A DNA stretch of 64,000 bases from Thalassiosira profunda. Taxonomy: Eukaryota; Bacillariophyta; Thalassiosirophyceae; Thalassiosirales; Thalassiosiraceae. Shown here in pieces: positions 18,104 through 30,079 of this stretch (positions within the stretch are counted from its first letter, which is position 1; every line of letters starts with the position of its first letter). The position numbers were made by a program, and so were the translations under genes. A model generated the notes under the pieces. It saw only the letters and a program-made list of their open reading frames with translations, had not been told where the DNA came from and searched no databases. The stretch is taken from positions 40,757 through 104,756 of the forward strand of contig JALLAP010000022.1 in assembly GCA_036939355.1 (NCBI GenBank). Reading direction: 5' to 3'.

Positions 18104-21100
18104 ATGTCCGATCTTAGTGGATTCACCATCCCCAAAAAGAAGCGCCCAGAGGATGATGGGGGCGCCACCCCGCCGGCCAAGGGATCCTCGCGCCGGAAGG
18201 TGCTGCCCGCGCGGGCCTCGCGCAACGCCGACGCGATGGCGCCGGAGTGGGAGGCCATGTCCAAGCTGATGGAGCACTTCTTCGCGAGGGCGGATGCCGG
18301 TGCGTGGTGTTTGTTCCCGAAGCGCTCTCTCTTGTGCTATTCGCATCACGCTAACGCAAAATCTCTGTCTCGCTTCGCTCTCTCGCAGCACCGTTCCGCG
18401 AGGCGGTCAACTGGAAGGCCCTCGGCCTCTTCGACTATCCCAAAATCATCAAGCAGCCCATGGACATGGGCACGGTCAAGCGGAAGATCCGCGAGGGGCG
18501 CTACGACTCCGTGTTCGTTGCGGCCGAGGACATGCGCCTCATCTGGAAGAACTGCATGGCGTACAATCCGCCCGGCACCGATTTCCACAAGCTGGGCAAG
18601 CACCTGGCCAAGACGTTCGAGGACAAGTACGCGAAGCTCTGCGCGAAGGCCGGGGGCATGATGTCGCCGTCCAAGACGACGATGGGGGGGCGCAAAGGGA
18701 AGAAGAAGGCGGACAAGGCCTCTCGGTCGGCAGCTTCCAGTCGATCCACGACGCCGACGCCGCGGTCTTCGGGGCGCAACGCCAAGCGGAAGCCGCAAGC
18801 GTACGCCGAGGACGATTTGGAGGACACCGACGAGGACGAGCTAATGACGAGCGGCGAGGAGGAAGAATTTGAGAAGCGGCGGCAGAAGCGCTTGGCGAAG
18901 AAGAAACGTATCAAGGCAGATGGAGCAGAAGGCGATCCCGACGCTGAGGATGACGCTGGCGATGATGCTGACATGATGGAGGAGGACGAGGAGATGATGG
19001 AAGAGGAAGAAGCTGTTGTGAAGTATGAGATCGATGCTCCTCCTCCGGGCCATCTGAACTGCCTCTGGTACTCGAAGGAGCCGTTCCTGCACGTGTTTGT
19101 GCTCGAGAAGGTCCTGGGGTGGAAGACGCGCCCAGTTGTAAAGCTGGAAATGAGCGTCCCAGACCAACCAACAGAAGGAGAAGAACCGTCGCCCGCTCCA
19201 GTTGCAAGCGAGAACGTTCACACGCTAGACTTTGACGAGGCGATGAAAATGAGGGACAAGGCCATCGTTGACACGGGCAACGATTTCCGCACGAGGAGGG
19301 AAATCTCGCGGATCAATCCTGCCACCTCCCCATGCATCCTGAAAATGGCGGCAGATCAGGAACTAAAAAGGTCCAGGAAGGAAGGCTCTGCGCCCAAGTT
19401 CAAGGCCGTTAAGTCTGCCGAACGCGAGGAAGTGTTCCTCGTCAAGTGGCGGGGCCGCTCTTACGTGCACTGCTCGTGGGAGCGCGAGTCTGATCTTCAC
19501 AAATTCGACCAGTCTACACAGCCAGGTGCAGCCCGCGGGAAGATTAGCCGGTGGCTCCAAAACCAGGTCATTGCGCTGGGACAGAGTTGGAAGAAGGACC
19601 TGGAGGACGGTCGAAAGTCCAAAGCCACGATTGTCACGCATCATGCCCATCACGCGCACGGCCACGGCCACGCCGCAGAGGGCAGCGGCAGTCCAAAGAA
19701 GGTCGGTCCAGCGAAAGACAACGACGAGGATGTGGCATTCCTAGAGCCTGATGACGAGGACTATTTCTCACCCCTCTACTTGGAGGTGGATAGAATTTGT
19801 GGTTGCGACGAGAATGAGTTGGACATGAATGTCCTAGCACGACAGCGAGCTCTCAACATTCGTGCCGAGCGGCAGGCACTGAAGAAGAGAGAAAAGGAGG
19901 ACGACGAAGAGGAAAAGTGGCTGAAGGGCGAGCTCGAGAGTGACGATGGCGCTACGGACGATGGAAAGCGGCTCTCCATGTCAGAGGAGGGCGGCGAGGA
20001 CGCGGAGGAAGAATGGGATCCAGAGGACAACGTCAGATACATTGTGCGATGGAAGGGCCTGACCCTAAACGATGCGACGTGGGAGTATTGGATCGACATC
20101 AAGAGGGACTTCGTCGACGAGGTGGAGGACTTTTGGTTGCGGCAGCAGCCGCCCTCGCCGGAGGAGGTCGAGGAGATGGCGAAGGAGCGCCACCCGCACC
20201 CCCGGAGCTTCAAGAAGATGAAGGAGTCGCCCATCTTTGGCATCTCTGACGTGGAGCGACCGATTGCCAAGCTCGACGACGACGATGAGGACTACGAAAT
20301 GAACGATGCAGAGGACAGTGGATCGGTCTTGAAGCTGCGCAGTTACCAGTTGGAGGGCGTCAACTGGCTTCTGTGGAACTGGTACAATAGCAGATCGTGC
20401 ATTTTGGCAGATGAGATGGGACTTGGAAAGGTGAGATCGTCTACGCTTGATTCGACGCTGCCTGCTGCACGCCCGCTCACTGCTTCTCCTACTTCTTTTC
20501 CTGCGAAGACCATTCAATCCATTGGGTTTCTTCGCGAGCTCCAAAACCTGCCAAAGGTCAATGTGAGGGGTCCCTTTCTCGTCGTGGCACCCTTGTCGCT
20601 GGTAGCCCAATGGGAGTCGGAGGCCAAGGAATGGGCGCCCGATGTGAATGCGGTTGTTTACCATGGCAGTGCCGATGCCAGAAGCTTTCTTGCCAAGGAA
20701 GAGTTTTACTACACGAATCAGTTCGAGACGAGGGCCAATGCGCAGAGCCTCAAGAGGAACCACATCACCAAGTTCCAGCTACTCATCACAACCTACGAGA
20801 TTGTCCTCAAAGAGGCAAACATTCTCTCCAAGATTCAGTAAGTAGAACCGGTGAACAGTCTTCCGCCGATCTCCTTTGCCGCTCACCCTCGTGCCTTTCT
20901 CTATAATACAGCTGGAAGGCGTTGATTGTTGATGAGGCCCACAGGCTGAAGAACATCAAGTCCAGGCTGTTCGATGATTTGGCCTCTGTGCCCCGCGACT
21001 TTTGCCTGCTGTTGACCGGCACGCCTCTGCAGAACAGCACGGAAGAGTTGTGGGCGCTGCTGCACTTTTGCGACCCAGACACGTTTGCTTCGAGGACCGA

Positions 21101-24100
21101 GTTCACCAACAAGTTTGGACAGCTGCAGGATGCGGACCAAGTGGCGAACCTGCACACTGTATTGCGCCCATACCTGCTGAGACGAGTCAAGGAGGATGTA
21201 GAAAAGTCTCTGCCACCAAAGGAGGAAACCATCCTGGAAGTGACGCTCACTCCCATCCAGAAGCAGTTCTACAAGGCCATCTACGACAAGAACACCGCCT
21301 TCCTCTTCAAAGGGACGAAGGCAAGCAACGCGCCCAGCCTCATGAACGTGGTCATGGAGCTCCGAAAATGCTGCAACCATCCATTTCTGATCAAGGGCGC
21401 AGAAGATCGCATCATCGATGACGCCGCGGAAGCCGAGGAGAAAGCCCTCACTCCTAGCGAGCAAATCTTGCATGGCGTGGATTATGCCAAGTTGACGGGG
21501 GAGCAATTGGTGAAGTCGTCGGGAAAGTTTGTCCTCCTGTCAAAGGTAAGCCGGTAATTGCGTGATTGCTGCTTTGCTGGAAGAAGAGGACCGGCTAACC
21601 CTCTCTCTGGCTATGTTTGCCTCGCGCAGCTCCTTCCAAAGTTGTACAGCAATGGCAACAAGGTCCTGATATTCAGCCAGATGGTGCGCGTTCTGGATCT
21701 GCTGCAGGAGCTTTTGCAGCTGAATCACTATCGATACGAGAGGCTGGACGGGAACACCTCCGCCTCTGCACGAACAGCGGCTGTCGACCGCTTCAAGCGA
21801 GAGTCTTTCAAGCGTTTTGTGATGCTGTTGTCCACGCGTGCGGGTGGATTGGGGTTGAACCTGACGGCCGCGGATACTGTCATCATCTTCGATAGTGATT
21901 GGAACCCCCAGAACGATTTGCAGGCGATGGCCCGGGCCCACCGCATTGGGCAGACTAGATCTGTTCGTGTGTATCGTCTCTTGACGGCGAAGACCTATGA
22001 AATGCACATGTTTCACAGCGCGAGTCTCAAGCTCGGCTTGGATCGAGCTGTCTTGGCGCACCAGCGTCAGAACACCACGAGTGCGGATGATGGCTCTTCG
22101 AACAAGAGGAAGTCGAGAGCCGAGAAGGAAGAGGAAGCCAAAGAGATTGATTCTTTGCTAAAGAAGGGCGCCTACGATGTGTTCAATGACGAGAACGACG
22201 ACGAGGCCAAGAAGTTCATGGATACCGATATCGATCAGTTGCTGGAGCAGAGCTCGCGAAAGGTGACTTACGGGGAGGCAGCTACCTCGTCGCTGAGCAC
22301 TAGCCTGGGCAGCTTTAGCAAGGCGAGCTTTGTCGCTGGCGAGGGCGAAGGAAAAGATGTCGATCTAGATGACCCCGACTTTTGGAGCAAAGCAGTCGGA
22401 CTCGAGGCGCCTCCCGAAGAGCAAGATGAAACATTGGCCCTCATCATTGGCGACGGGAGCAAGAGGGCGCGTAGACAAGTTCAAGCCTACGACTTTGGGG
22501 CCGAGGCGGAAGCGGAGGAGGAGAGGGAGAGGTTGGAGATGGAAGAAGCGATGAAGCAGGAGGAGAAGGAAGAAAAGGAACGAAAGAAGCTCGAGAAGTT
22601 TCTCATGAAGATGGCGGAGAAGGAAGAGCGAGACAAGAAGAGACAGGAAGAACGGGAGATGAGAGGTAAGCTGCAGCCGTTTTTTTGCGTGTTGGTCCAC
22701 TGCCGCTGATCTCATACAATACCCTCCCCCCTTCCACAGAAGCTCTGCGCTTTGCCAAGCTCAAGGCGATCCAAGAGAAGAAGGATCTCAGGGCCCAAGT
22801 AGCGAAGAAGAGAGCCAAGCAGGTCAAAATCGTGTACAACGACAAGGCGACTGATAGAAAGAGGGCGCTGAAAAGAGCGGTAAGTGTCCTCGTGTTGCTC
22901 GACCCTCCTTTTATCCTCACAACGCTGACGCACCTCTTCGCTTCTTGTCGCGCACAGGAACACGAAGACCCCGTCTTCGAGAGAGTGAAGCAGGCATGGG
23001 ACACCTCCCAACGAAACAGGGTGGTCAACGCCATCCTGCGGTTTGGCTTTGGCAGGTTCTGCAAGGTCCGACACGAGTCCAACTTCACCAGCCTCCCCAT
23101 TCAGGATGTCGAAGTGTTCACTCGATCCTACGTCTACCAGCTGGGCTTGCAGGCAGCGTCTACTCTCTTGTCGGACATTGACTGTGACAAGGCCTTGGAT
23201 GGAGATATCGACGTCATTGTGCAGACGAGCCTCCACAAAGTGCTTCGCCCGTTGATTGACGACAAACGCGACTATGACTGGATCTGCCAAGCCGTCTTGA
23301 CGTCTCTCTGCATGCACATGCGGATGAAATCCCACGACGCGTTTGTGCGGATGCCGCTCGCCCTGGCTGAGCCGGGTTTTGTGTACGATTTGAGGCAGGG
23401 CGTTGCCATTTGGTCTCTCCATCGCATTTCCTTCTTGACGAGGCTCAACAGCATTGTCGAAGAGTCTCTGGACCGAACGATCTTAGATATCGGCCGCGAG
23501 GAGATGGGACGTCGTGGTTGTTCTACCAACGACTATTCTACGTTAGATGCGGACCTCAAGGCGCGCTACGTCTCCACAGAAGAGCTCATGTACGCCTTGA
23601 GCGTCAAACTGAGCCCAAAGCTGGAGTCGGAACAGCCCTGTCCTCCGTGGTGGGACAGGAGCTGCGATGTGGGTCTTGGTGCGTCAATCAATTGAATCAT
23701 CTCTGGCAAGCCTCGTCTACACTGCTATCTTACCTTGCTTCTTTTCGATCGATCTTGCAGTCATGGGTACTTTCTTCCACGGGCTTGGCAACTATGAGGC
23801 AATGCGTAACGACGACGACCTCCCTTTCTCTGGCAAGATCAAGTCCTACGTCCGGAGTAACAATGCCGAAGCGGAAGCGTATCATCGTTTTGAGGCCTCT
23901 GCTGACGCAGCGAAGCAAGTGTTTGATAGCGCCCTTGTCACAATGAAGCGCAAATTCCAAGAGCAGACCGCTGTGGCTGTTGCTGCTGTATTCGCGGCAG
24001 CAAAGGAGTCTGGAGGCGACAAACCAGATGACAACACGCCTGCCCATACCCCCCAAGCCCAGCGAATGGACGATGAGGATATCGTTTCTGTTCGACGCCT

Positions 24101-25787
24101 GAAAGATGCCACTGTGACTGCGTTCCGCGCAGCCGTTGACAGCTCTTCGGCAGCAAACAAGATTGCATCCCTCAACTACCCGTTGCCGTTCCCAGATTCC
24201 AAGCATCTTGATTACTTGCTCCTGCAGATTGTGCAAGATATGGAATCCACCTCTTCTGGGATCAAACCGTCGAAGTGCGCAGATACGTCGAAAGAAGAAG
24301 CGCCGGAAGAAGGCCAGAGCCCCAAGGCCAACACAATCGCAATCAACCAGAAGCTTCTGCAGCGGCACACTGTTGAGCAACGTTCAGGGCACCCGCACGT
24401 GTTGTTTGCCGGAGGTTTGTCTGGTCAGGACAAGAAGGCGCCCGATGCGTCCGACTACTTTCTGGGTGCTGCGTCGAAAGCCCTTGGCAAGATTGCAGTC
24501 GGAGCTGACTCCTCCAGATATCAACGCGGCCCATACGTACCACTGGTGGTGACGAAATTTGCCCTTGGCGCAATACTGCAGGCCGACGAGTCGGTCATCG
24601 ATACTCTTGTCAACGAGCCTACGAAAAATGGCACTTCCCGCTCGCCAGTTGTTGCACAGAAGGACGAACTGTCAGAATCGACTTCAGCTGCCGCGAATGG
24701 AGAAGAAAATGGAGACCACGCAAAAGAGGCAGATGCGAAACAGCCAGCGACGAGCGAGCCAGCATGGCAATACATCAAGAATGATGACACGCTGCGTGCT
24801 TCGTTGTGCGCCGCCTTGCTCTTTGGGGGATATCCGTCCGACTCTTCTGATGATCCATTCGCCAATGTTAGTGCTGAGTTGCAGTCGGAACTCGATGGCA
24901 ACCCCGCACTGCTGGCAGTGAAAAATTGCCCTCTCTTCTCCATGGAGGATGCATTTGGCTCTGTATTGAAGAGTGCGGGCATGGACTATTCTGAGAAGAA
25001 AGACTCGCTGATCCAATACTTCCAGTCCGTGTTGCTTCCGCACTGCCTCAAACTCTGCCTGGCGCTTGCGACGAAGCAAACGAAGATCGCGAGCGGACAC
25101 GGGAACACTGACGTGTATTTGGGGCGTCCTGCACTTGAAGATCTGTCGCCTCTTCCGGACCCTTTCATTCCTCTGGAGGATCACACCGAGGAGGCAGTGG
25201 CTCATGCATACGCCATCCTCCGCAGGGCCAAGCTGATGAAGGCAATCAGGTATACTGTTGGTGGAGGCATCTCTCTGAGGTCGCTGACCGGCTTTCTTCG
25301 TGGTACATTTTGGTGCAGCCAGACAGGGGGAATCCCTGTGTGGTGGTGCCCCTGGGTGCACGATTTGCAACTGCTCGTTCACGCTGCTCTCTATGGCCTG
25401 GCGAAGATCACAACTGTGCTGCCTTTGCAGCAAAGCAAAATCGAGCAACACGTGCGACAAACATTTGTTGACGGCACGGCTGATGCCAAGCCTGCTCTGC
25501 CAAAGAGCGTCCTGGACAAAATGTCCAAAGAAGAAAAGGACGCTTGGGTGGAAATGCATTCAAAGCAATTCCCATCGTTTCAAGTGATCGAGCACCGGCT
25601 CGCGTTGATTTGTTCTCGATTGACAGCTACAGCGGGCCCAAATGTGCAATACGACAACGTGCCGATGTTTGACGAGGGCGGTTGGCCAATGGTGGAAGAT
25701 GTGTCGGCCGCTGGCTTTCTTGCCGACACGAGAGCGTCCGGGACCAGGTGTCTTCTGACCGACTATGAAAACCAGAGTAGCAGCTGA
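18104..25787 (+). CDS. Bromodomain-containing CHD chromatin remodeller
   Basis: Eight exons: 18104-18299, 18389-20430, 20509-20837, 20912-21545, 21630-22665, 22740-22879, 22958-23678 and 23761-25787. The joined frame codes for 2374 residues. Domains in order: a bromodomain (about 50-155; intron 1 falls inside it, and PMDMGTVKRKI and MAYNPPGTDFHKLG are diagnostic), acidic/basic linkers, chromodomain 1 (about 411, VFLVKWRGRSYVHCSWE), chromodomain 2 (about 614, YIVRWKGLTLNDATWEYW), SNF2 ATPase (LRSYQLEGVNWLL about 714; DEMGLGKT about 740; DEAH about 861), helicase C (KVLIFSQM about 1077; AHRIGQ about 1170), a DNA-binding SANT/SLIDE-like region (FGFGRF about 1487) and a further HGLGNYEAM motif after intron 7. 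It should slide nucleosomes using ATP. The bromodomain at the front of a CHD protein is unusual. Confidence 0.92.
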
Positions 25788-25837
25788 GCGAGTAGTCGCA
25801 AGGTATTCAAGCTGAGCGAGTAGTCGCAAGGTATTCA
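25782..25837 (+). repeat. 28-bp perfect tandem duplication over the CHD stop codon
   Basis: The unit AGCTGAGCGAGTAGTCGCAA(GGTATTCA) occurs twice back to back (25782-25809 and 25810-25837). The CHD stop codon TGA (25785-25787) lies in the first copy. It looks like a recent slippage or repair duplication. Confidence 0.9.
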
Positions 25838-26150
25838 CCTTAACAACTTAATCTTCCCTCTTCGACTTCCCCGTTTGTCTACCAGCGTGGCTGAAGCCTT
25901 TGGCCTCGCGGCCTACATTGGTTAATGCAGCTGGCGTCCGTGGCGATAGGTCCCACGGTCGCCATGGCGAGGGTCGACGTAGGTCGACGTGGTATGGGAG
26001 GAGAGTTGAGGAGGATTGTATTGTAGGAGAGAGTGAAGGACGCACGGCAACCCTCGCCACCACTCTTTTATCTTTTCACCTCTTTTCACTTCGTTCAACT
26101 CTCTCAACCAACCCATCAAGTTGCTTGTGCACCTCGATACCTCCCAAACC
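25788..26150. other. Intergenic region CHD to unknown gene
   Basis: After the 28-bp duplication the region is unremarkable apart from a duplicated GGTCGACGTAGGTCGACGTGG at about 25973-25993. The downstream start at 26151 sits in a good context (AAACCATGCC). Confidence 0.4.
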
Positions 26151-27086
26151 ATGCCCCGCTTCACGGACAATTGGGTGGTCGATAGGACTATGTTCGACTA
26201 TGTGCAGGGGGGTAGCTGTGCCTGCTGTGGCTTCCCCCACATCTTCGCCCCGGGCGGGCTCGAGGGGATGATCGGTGCGATGAGTGACCTGGAAACCGAC
26301 GCGGCGAACGACGAGATCAACGCGGCCAAGGCGTCGCCGTGGCCGCCGGATTTGCGGGATCAGATCTGGGGCGATCGACTGTTGTTGCGGTTCAAGATGA
26401 AGAAGGAGATGCGGGTCTATCGCGAGTTTTTGGAGGGGGTGGTGATAAGCAACAACGGTGCAGACAAGGGAGAGGAGGTTCGCATCAAAGATGCGGTGCC
26501 CATCCTGCAACAATTTTGCGTGGACGAGCTCTCGCCCAAACAGCTGCGTGGGATCTTTCAATTGCCACGGTCGGAGCTCACGGAGCAGCTGAAGTCGAAG
26601 TACAAGATATGTTCCGCCTACGCAATTGTGTTTTGCGGTGTGGTGGATCAGGTGGCCAATTTTAAGGTGACGGGGTACGGCGTCGACGCTCGCATTGGAT
26701 CGGAGAATGATGTCACCGAGGAGCAATTTGAGAAGGAGCTGAAGTTCGAGAAGGTCGGACCAGGGTTTTGCCTGAACATATCAACATCAAACAATGGAAA
26801 TGAGGGGGCGGTAAACGAAGAGATGTTGTCGATGTTTCTCCAACGAATGGTCAGTCTGGCTGGCCCGACACTGCTTGCGAGGGCTGCCAAGACTTCGCAC
26901 AATGATGATGAGAGCGACAGCGACGCAAATGGAAGCGAGGATGCCTCGGAAAAGAACGAATCCAAAACCACCAGCTTTCGTTCGGATAGAAGAGTGATAC
27001 GGCTATTGATTGCGCGGTATTGGGCGGATCGGCTCATTGCGAAATACAACGAGGCGCATACAGCGGCAGAAGAAGGTGTACAATAG
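26151..27086 (+). CDS. Unknown conserved-looking protein
   Basis: Single exon, 311 residues from the ATG at 26151; a further ATG 30 bases upstream is less likely. The N-terminus has a CACC motif followed by small residues (GSCACCGF). The middle is largely helical with charged residues, and a Ser/Asp/Glu-rich linker lies at about 250-275. No transmembrane segment, signal peptide or catalytic motif is evident and I do not recognise a family. The codon use and single long frame support a real gene. An AATAAA at 27165-27170 could serve as its polyadenylation signal but lies inside the convergent RPC6 gene. Confidence 0.65.
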   Translation: MPRFTDNWVVDRTMFDYVQGGSCACCGFPHIFAPGGLEGMIGAMSDLETDAANDEINAAKASPWPPDLRDQIWGDRLLLRFKMKKEMRVYREFLEGVVISNNGADKGEEVRIKDAVPILQQFCVDELSPKQLRGIFQLPRSELTEQLKSKYKICSAYAIVFCGVVDQVANFKVTGYGVDARIGSENDVTEEQFEKELKFEKVGPGFCLNISTSNNGNEGAVNEEMLSMFLQRMVSLAGPTLLARAAKTSHNDDESDSDANGSEDASEKNESKTTSFRSDRRVIRLLIARYWADRLIAKYNEAHTAAEEGVQ

Positions 27087-27132
27087 GGCATCTACGAGTT
27101 TATGACTCGACACGTCCTCTCAACCCCATCCG

Positions 27133-28259
27133 TCACGTATGATGATGCGGTTCGTGGGGGCCCAAATAAACGTCATCCTCAAATCGTACACCCCGGAAGT
27201 GGAAATCCGGCGACAGCACGTCCCTGTCCGAGGATGCATGGAGAGAGGGAATGTTAAAACACCTTGCATTACTGCATATCATGCACACAAGATACCGCGC
27301 TGGGCAACTTACCACCACCCAAACTGGCAATATGTCGTCACCGGCTTGGCCGCCACGTACAGCGCCTCCCCGCCCTCCGTCGCCCCCCGCCGCTCCACCA
27401 TATAGTCGAACTCCAGCGTGTTCAGCAGCTGCCGCACGTCGTCCAAGCTCAGCGGCACCCGGCTCACGTTCGCCTGGGCCATCTTCCCCGCGATTTGTTT
27501 GAGGGTGACGCCGTTCCCCACGCCCCGCCCCCCGTTCATCCGGCGGATGCACATGAGGATGAAGTTGCGGAGCTCGGCGATGAACTCGTGATCGAACTCG
27601 TAGTCGCTGTACCATGGCCCTCCCGTGATTTCTTTGGAGGGGGTAAGATCGTAAAGCATGTAGAGCTTCTTGGTCTTGGCCGTCACGGCCTTGATGGGCT
27701 TGATCAGGCGGCGGGCCTCCAATTGCTTGAAGATCTTTGTCAGAGTCGCCTGCTGGATGTTCGTCTGGACACGGACGTCCACCGTCCATATCCCCTTGTT
27801 GCCGCTCCCCTCAATCACTTGATACACCATCTTCGAGCTCGCGTCCAATCCCTGCAATTTGGTCGCCCCCTCCGCGCTCAGGAGAGAAAAATAAACCTCC
27901 GACTCCCCGTTCCTCAAGGCGCTCTTCGACATGGCCAACCGCGACGCCCGCGTGAGCTCGTTGATGATGGGCACGAGTTGAGGATATTTCGATTCGCCAA
28001 AGTGGGATTTGAGGGTGGCGTTGGAGATGCCTCGGCCCTTGTGTTGGGACAGCGAGAGGAGCTGGACGAACTCCTCGTAGAGCGGGTTGGCCTTGATGGA
28101 TGCCGTGACGGACGCCGGCGTGGCTGATGTTGATGCCGATGTTGGTGCATCGTCGCTTCGTTTGGGAGCGGCGATTCTCACCGCCGTCGCGGCGCGCCGG
28201 CGCTTGGGGCCGCCGGAGGAGGCCGACGCGACCGCCGCGGGGCGCTTCTTGGGCGGCAT
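27133..28259 (-). CDS. RNA polymerase III subunit RPC6 (RPC34 / POLR3F-like)
   Basis: Exon 1 28259-27313 and exon 2 27223-27133, with an 89-nt intron (27312-27224, GTAAGT...GACAG). The product is 345 residues. The N-terminal 60 residues are Lys/Arg/Ser-rich. A series of winged-helix modules follows, with family hallmarks such as GRGISNATL, GNKGIWTVDVRVQTNIQQATLTKI (in two overlapping parts), LEARRLIKP, KLYMLYDLTPSKEITGGPWYSD and EFDHEFI. RPC6 is part of the RPC3/6/7 trimer that contacts TFIIIB during pol III initiation. The C-terminal tail coded by exon 2 ends in GPHEPHHHT, and I see no clear match to the cysteines of the animal iron-sulfur tail. If the intron were retained the protein would end at FGWW. 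It is divergent from the GT47 gene. Confidence 0.9.
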
Positions 28260-28518
28260 GGCGTGGGTGGTGGCGGTGCCTCTTTGGGCGTTCGTTCTCT
28301 TTGCGTGCAACACACAACACAAAAGCTGGGGCGCCGTGCGTAGGTGTGTCGTGTGTCCCCATCCCCCCATCACCATCATCACCATCCATCCCGCCGAGCG
28401 ACCTGCCTCTGCCTCACGCCGTCTGCAACTTGCAACACAGTGGCAGCGGCATCAGGCGACAGGTCGAGCGACGGTGCCGCCCGGTGCCTCCTCGGCAACA
28501 GCCAGGCCGCGGCGCAGC

Positions 28519-29952
28519 ATGGTGGCGCCGTCGTTCCAGGCGGTCCGCCGATTGGTCGTGGGCGTCGTCTTCTGCGTCGTCGCCCTGACCAATTTTCGCC
28601 GCGCGTTGCGGCGCACAACAGCGCTCGTGTTGGCCTCATCTCGGCCAGGGCCCCCAACGTCCTCGCCCTACCTAAACGTCGTCGACGAGAACGACGACGG
28701 CTACGAGGTGGTGACGACCAACTACGGCTGGACCACGGCCAACTGGGCCCGATTTTCGCAGAGGATTGTGAGCGCCGAGTTTTTCGACGCGGTGCGGTCC
28801 CATCGTCGGTACAACGCGACGGCGTGGGCGGATTTGGAGAAGGCGCCGGACCCCAGTCGACAAATCATCGCCTTTATGGACATTGATACCTGCATCGAGG
28901 GGAACTATCCGGAGTACGCCTTGCCATTCACGACCAACTCCAACATAACGGTGAAGGGCGAGAAATTTTTCGCCATTCTGCGCAAAGCCTGCGGACACAT
29001 CAAACGGGCATCGGAATCCCCGGCGCTGACGGCCAATCCGAACTCTCGTTTGGTGCTCCTCGACTGCGGGAACCCTCCGTTGTTCAATATAATGGATACG
29101 TGTGGTCCGAAGGAGAATGGAGGAGATGGGAAGGACTGGAGCGTGCTCAACAACGAGCAGGTGATCATCGCCTACTACGGCGTGCCCAAATCCAAAGCGC
29201 GGCCGATTGATATCGGACTGCCGCCTCCCGCGGTGAAACCAATCGTCTTGCAACCCCATGAGCGGCATTGGATCGAAACGTGCAGAAAGCGAGACTATCT
29301 CTTTTCATTTCAAGGGAAGGCCGGGGATGGAAGGGATCCGTTGGGATTGTTGGACAACGGGGAGGACGTGTTCGTGAAAATCAAGGACAGAAATACCTAC
29401 TGGGGCCGCGTCCACGCCAACAATACGGGGGCGAGTCTGTACGAAGACATCCTACGAGAATCCACGTTTGGAGGTGAGCAAATGAGACGATACATCGTAT
29501 CAATTGCCGACTATCCACTCACCTTTTCTCTCCCAGGAGCACCTAGAGGGGATTGTCTCTGGTCATACCGTTTCACCGAAATCATGTCCGCGGGTGCCGT
29601 CCCAGTTGTGTATGCAAACGATTGGCTAGCTCCATTTTCGTCTAAGGCAGACCCCGACAGAATAATCAACTGGAACAGGTGCGGAGGCAGGGAACGCACT
29701 ATTGAAGATGGGTCTAGTTTGGAGTTAAGTGCACAAACGCTATCGATTGGTGAACTGGACTGGCAAAAAGCGGAAACAACAAATATCCTCCGTGCGATCC
29801 CTGACGATATTCGCTGCGAAATGCAAAAGTGCCACTTGGCTATCTGGGATAATTTTGCATCGTCGAGAGCGGGTTGGTTGAAAGGAATCATTAGTTGGAT
29901 TCGAGCTGGCGATCAGATGAGGATGGCGCAGGGCAACACAACTCTTCAATAG
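28519..29952 (+). CDS. Exostosin-family glycosyltransferase (GT47-like)
   Basis: Two exons, 28519-29473 and 29537-29952, with a 63-nt stop-free intron (GTGAGC...CCCAG). The joined protein is 456 residues. An N-terminal hydrophobic segment (LVVGVVFCVVALTNF, about 12-26) after a short basic cytosolic tail makes it a type II Golgi protein. The junction restores the family signature STFGGAPRGDCLWSYRFTEI followed by MSAGAVPVV (about 325-350), the nucleotide-sugar-binding motif of exostosin proteins. The sugar and acceptor cannot be told from sequence; GT47 members act on heparan sulfate in animals and on cell-wall polymers in plants and algae. The frame stays open upstream of 28519, but that part overlaps the divergent promoter and lacks protein character. 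Confidence 0.86.
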   Translation: MVAPSFQAVRRLVVGVVFCVVALTNFRRALRRTTALVLASSRPGPPTSSPYLNVVDENDDGYEVVTTNYGWTTANWARFSQRIVSAEFFDAVRSHRRYNATAWADLEKAPDPSRQIIAFMDIDTCIEGNYPEYALPFTTNSNITVKGEKFFAILRKACGHIKRASESPALTANPNSRLVLLDCGNPPLFNIMDTCGPKENGGDGKDWSVLNNEQVIIAYYGVPKSKARPIDIGLPPPAVKPIVLQPHERHWIETCRKRDYLFSFQGKAGDGRDPLGLLDNGEDVFVKIKDRNTYWGRVHANNTGASLYEDILRESTFGGEQMRRYIVSIADYPLTFSLPGAPRGDCLWSYRFTEIMSAGAVPVVYANDWLAPFSSKADPDRIINWNRCGGRERTIEDGSSLELSAQTLSIGELDWQKAETTNILRAIPDDIRCEMQKCHLAIWDNFASSRAGWLKGIISWIRAGDQMRMAQGNTTLQ

Positions 29953-30079
29953 CACTGTGGTAGAGGGGCGTCCGCGTTGAAAACGTGGTATCCTAACCTG
30001 CAACTCTACACTATCAAACAGTAGTGGGCAACACCCATCTTTGGGGTGCTGCGGCTCTTGCTCTCTCTCGTGGCTTCAT

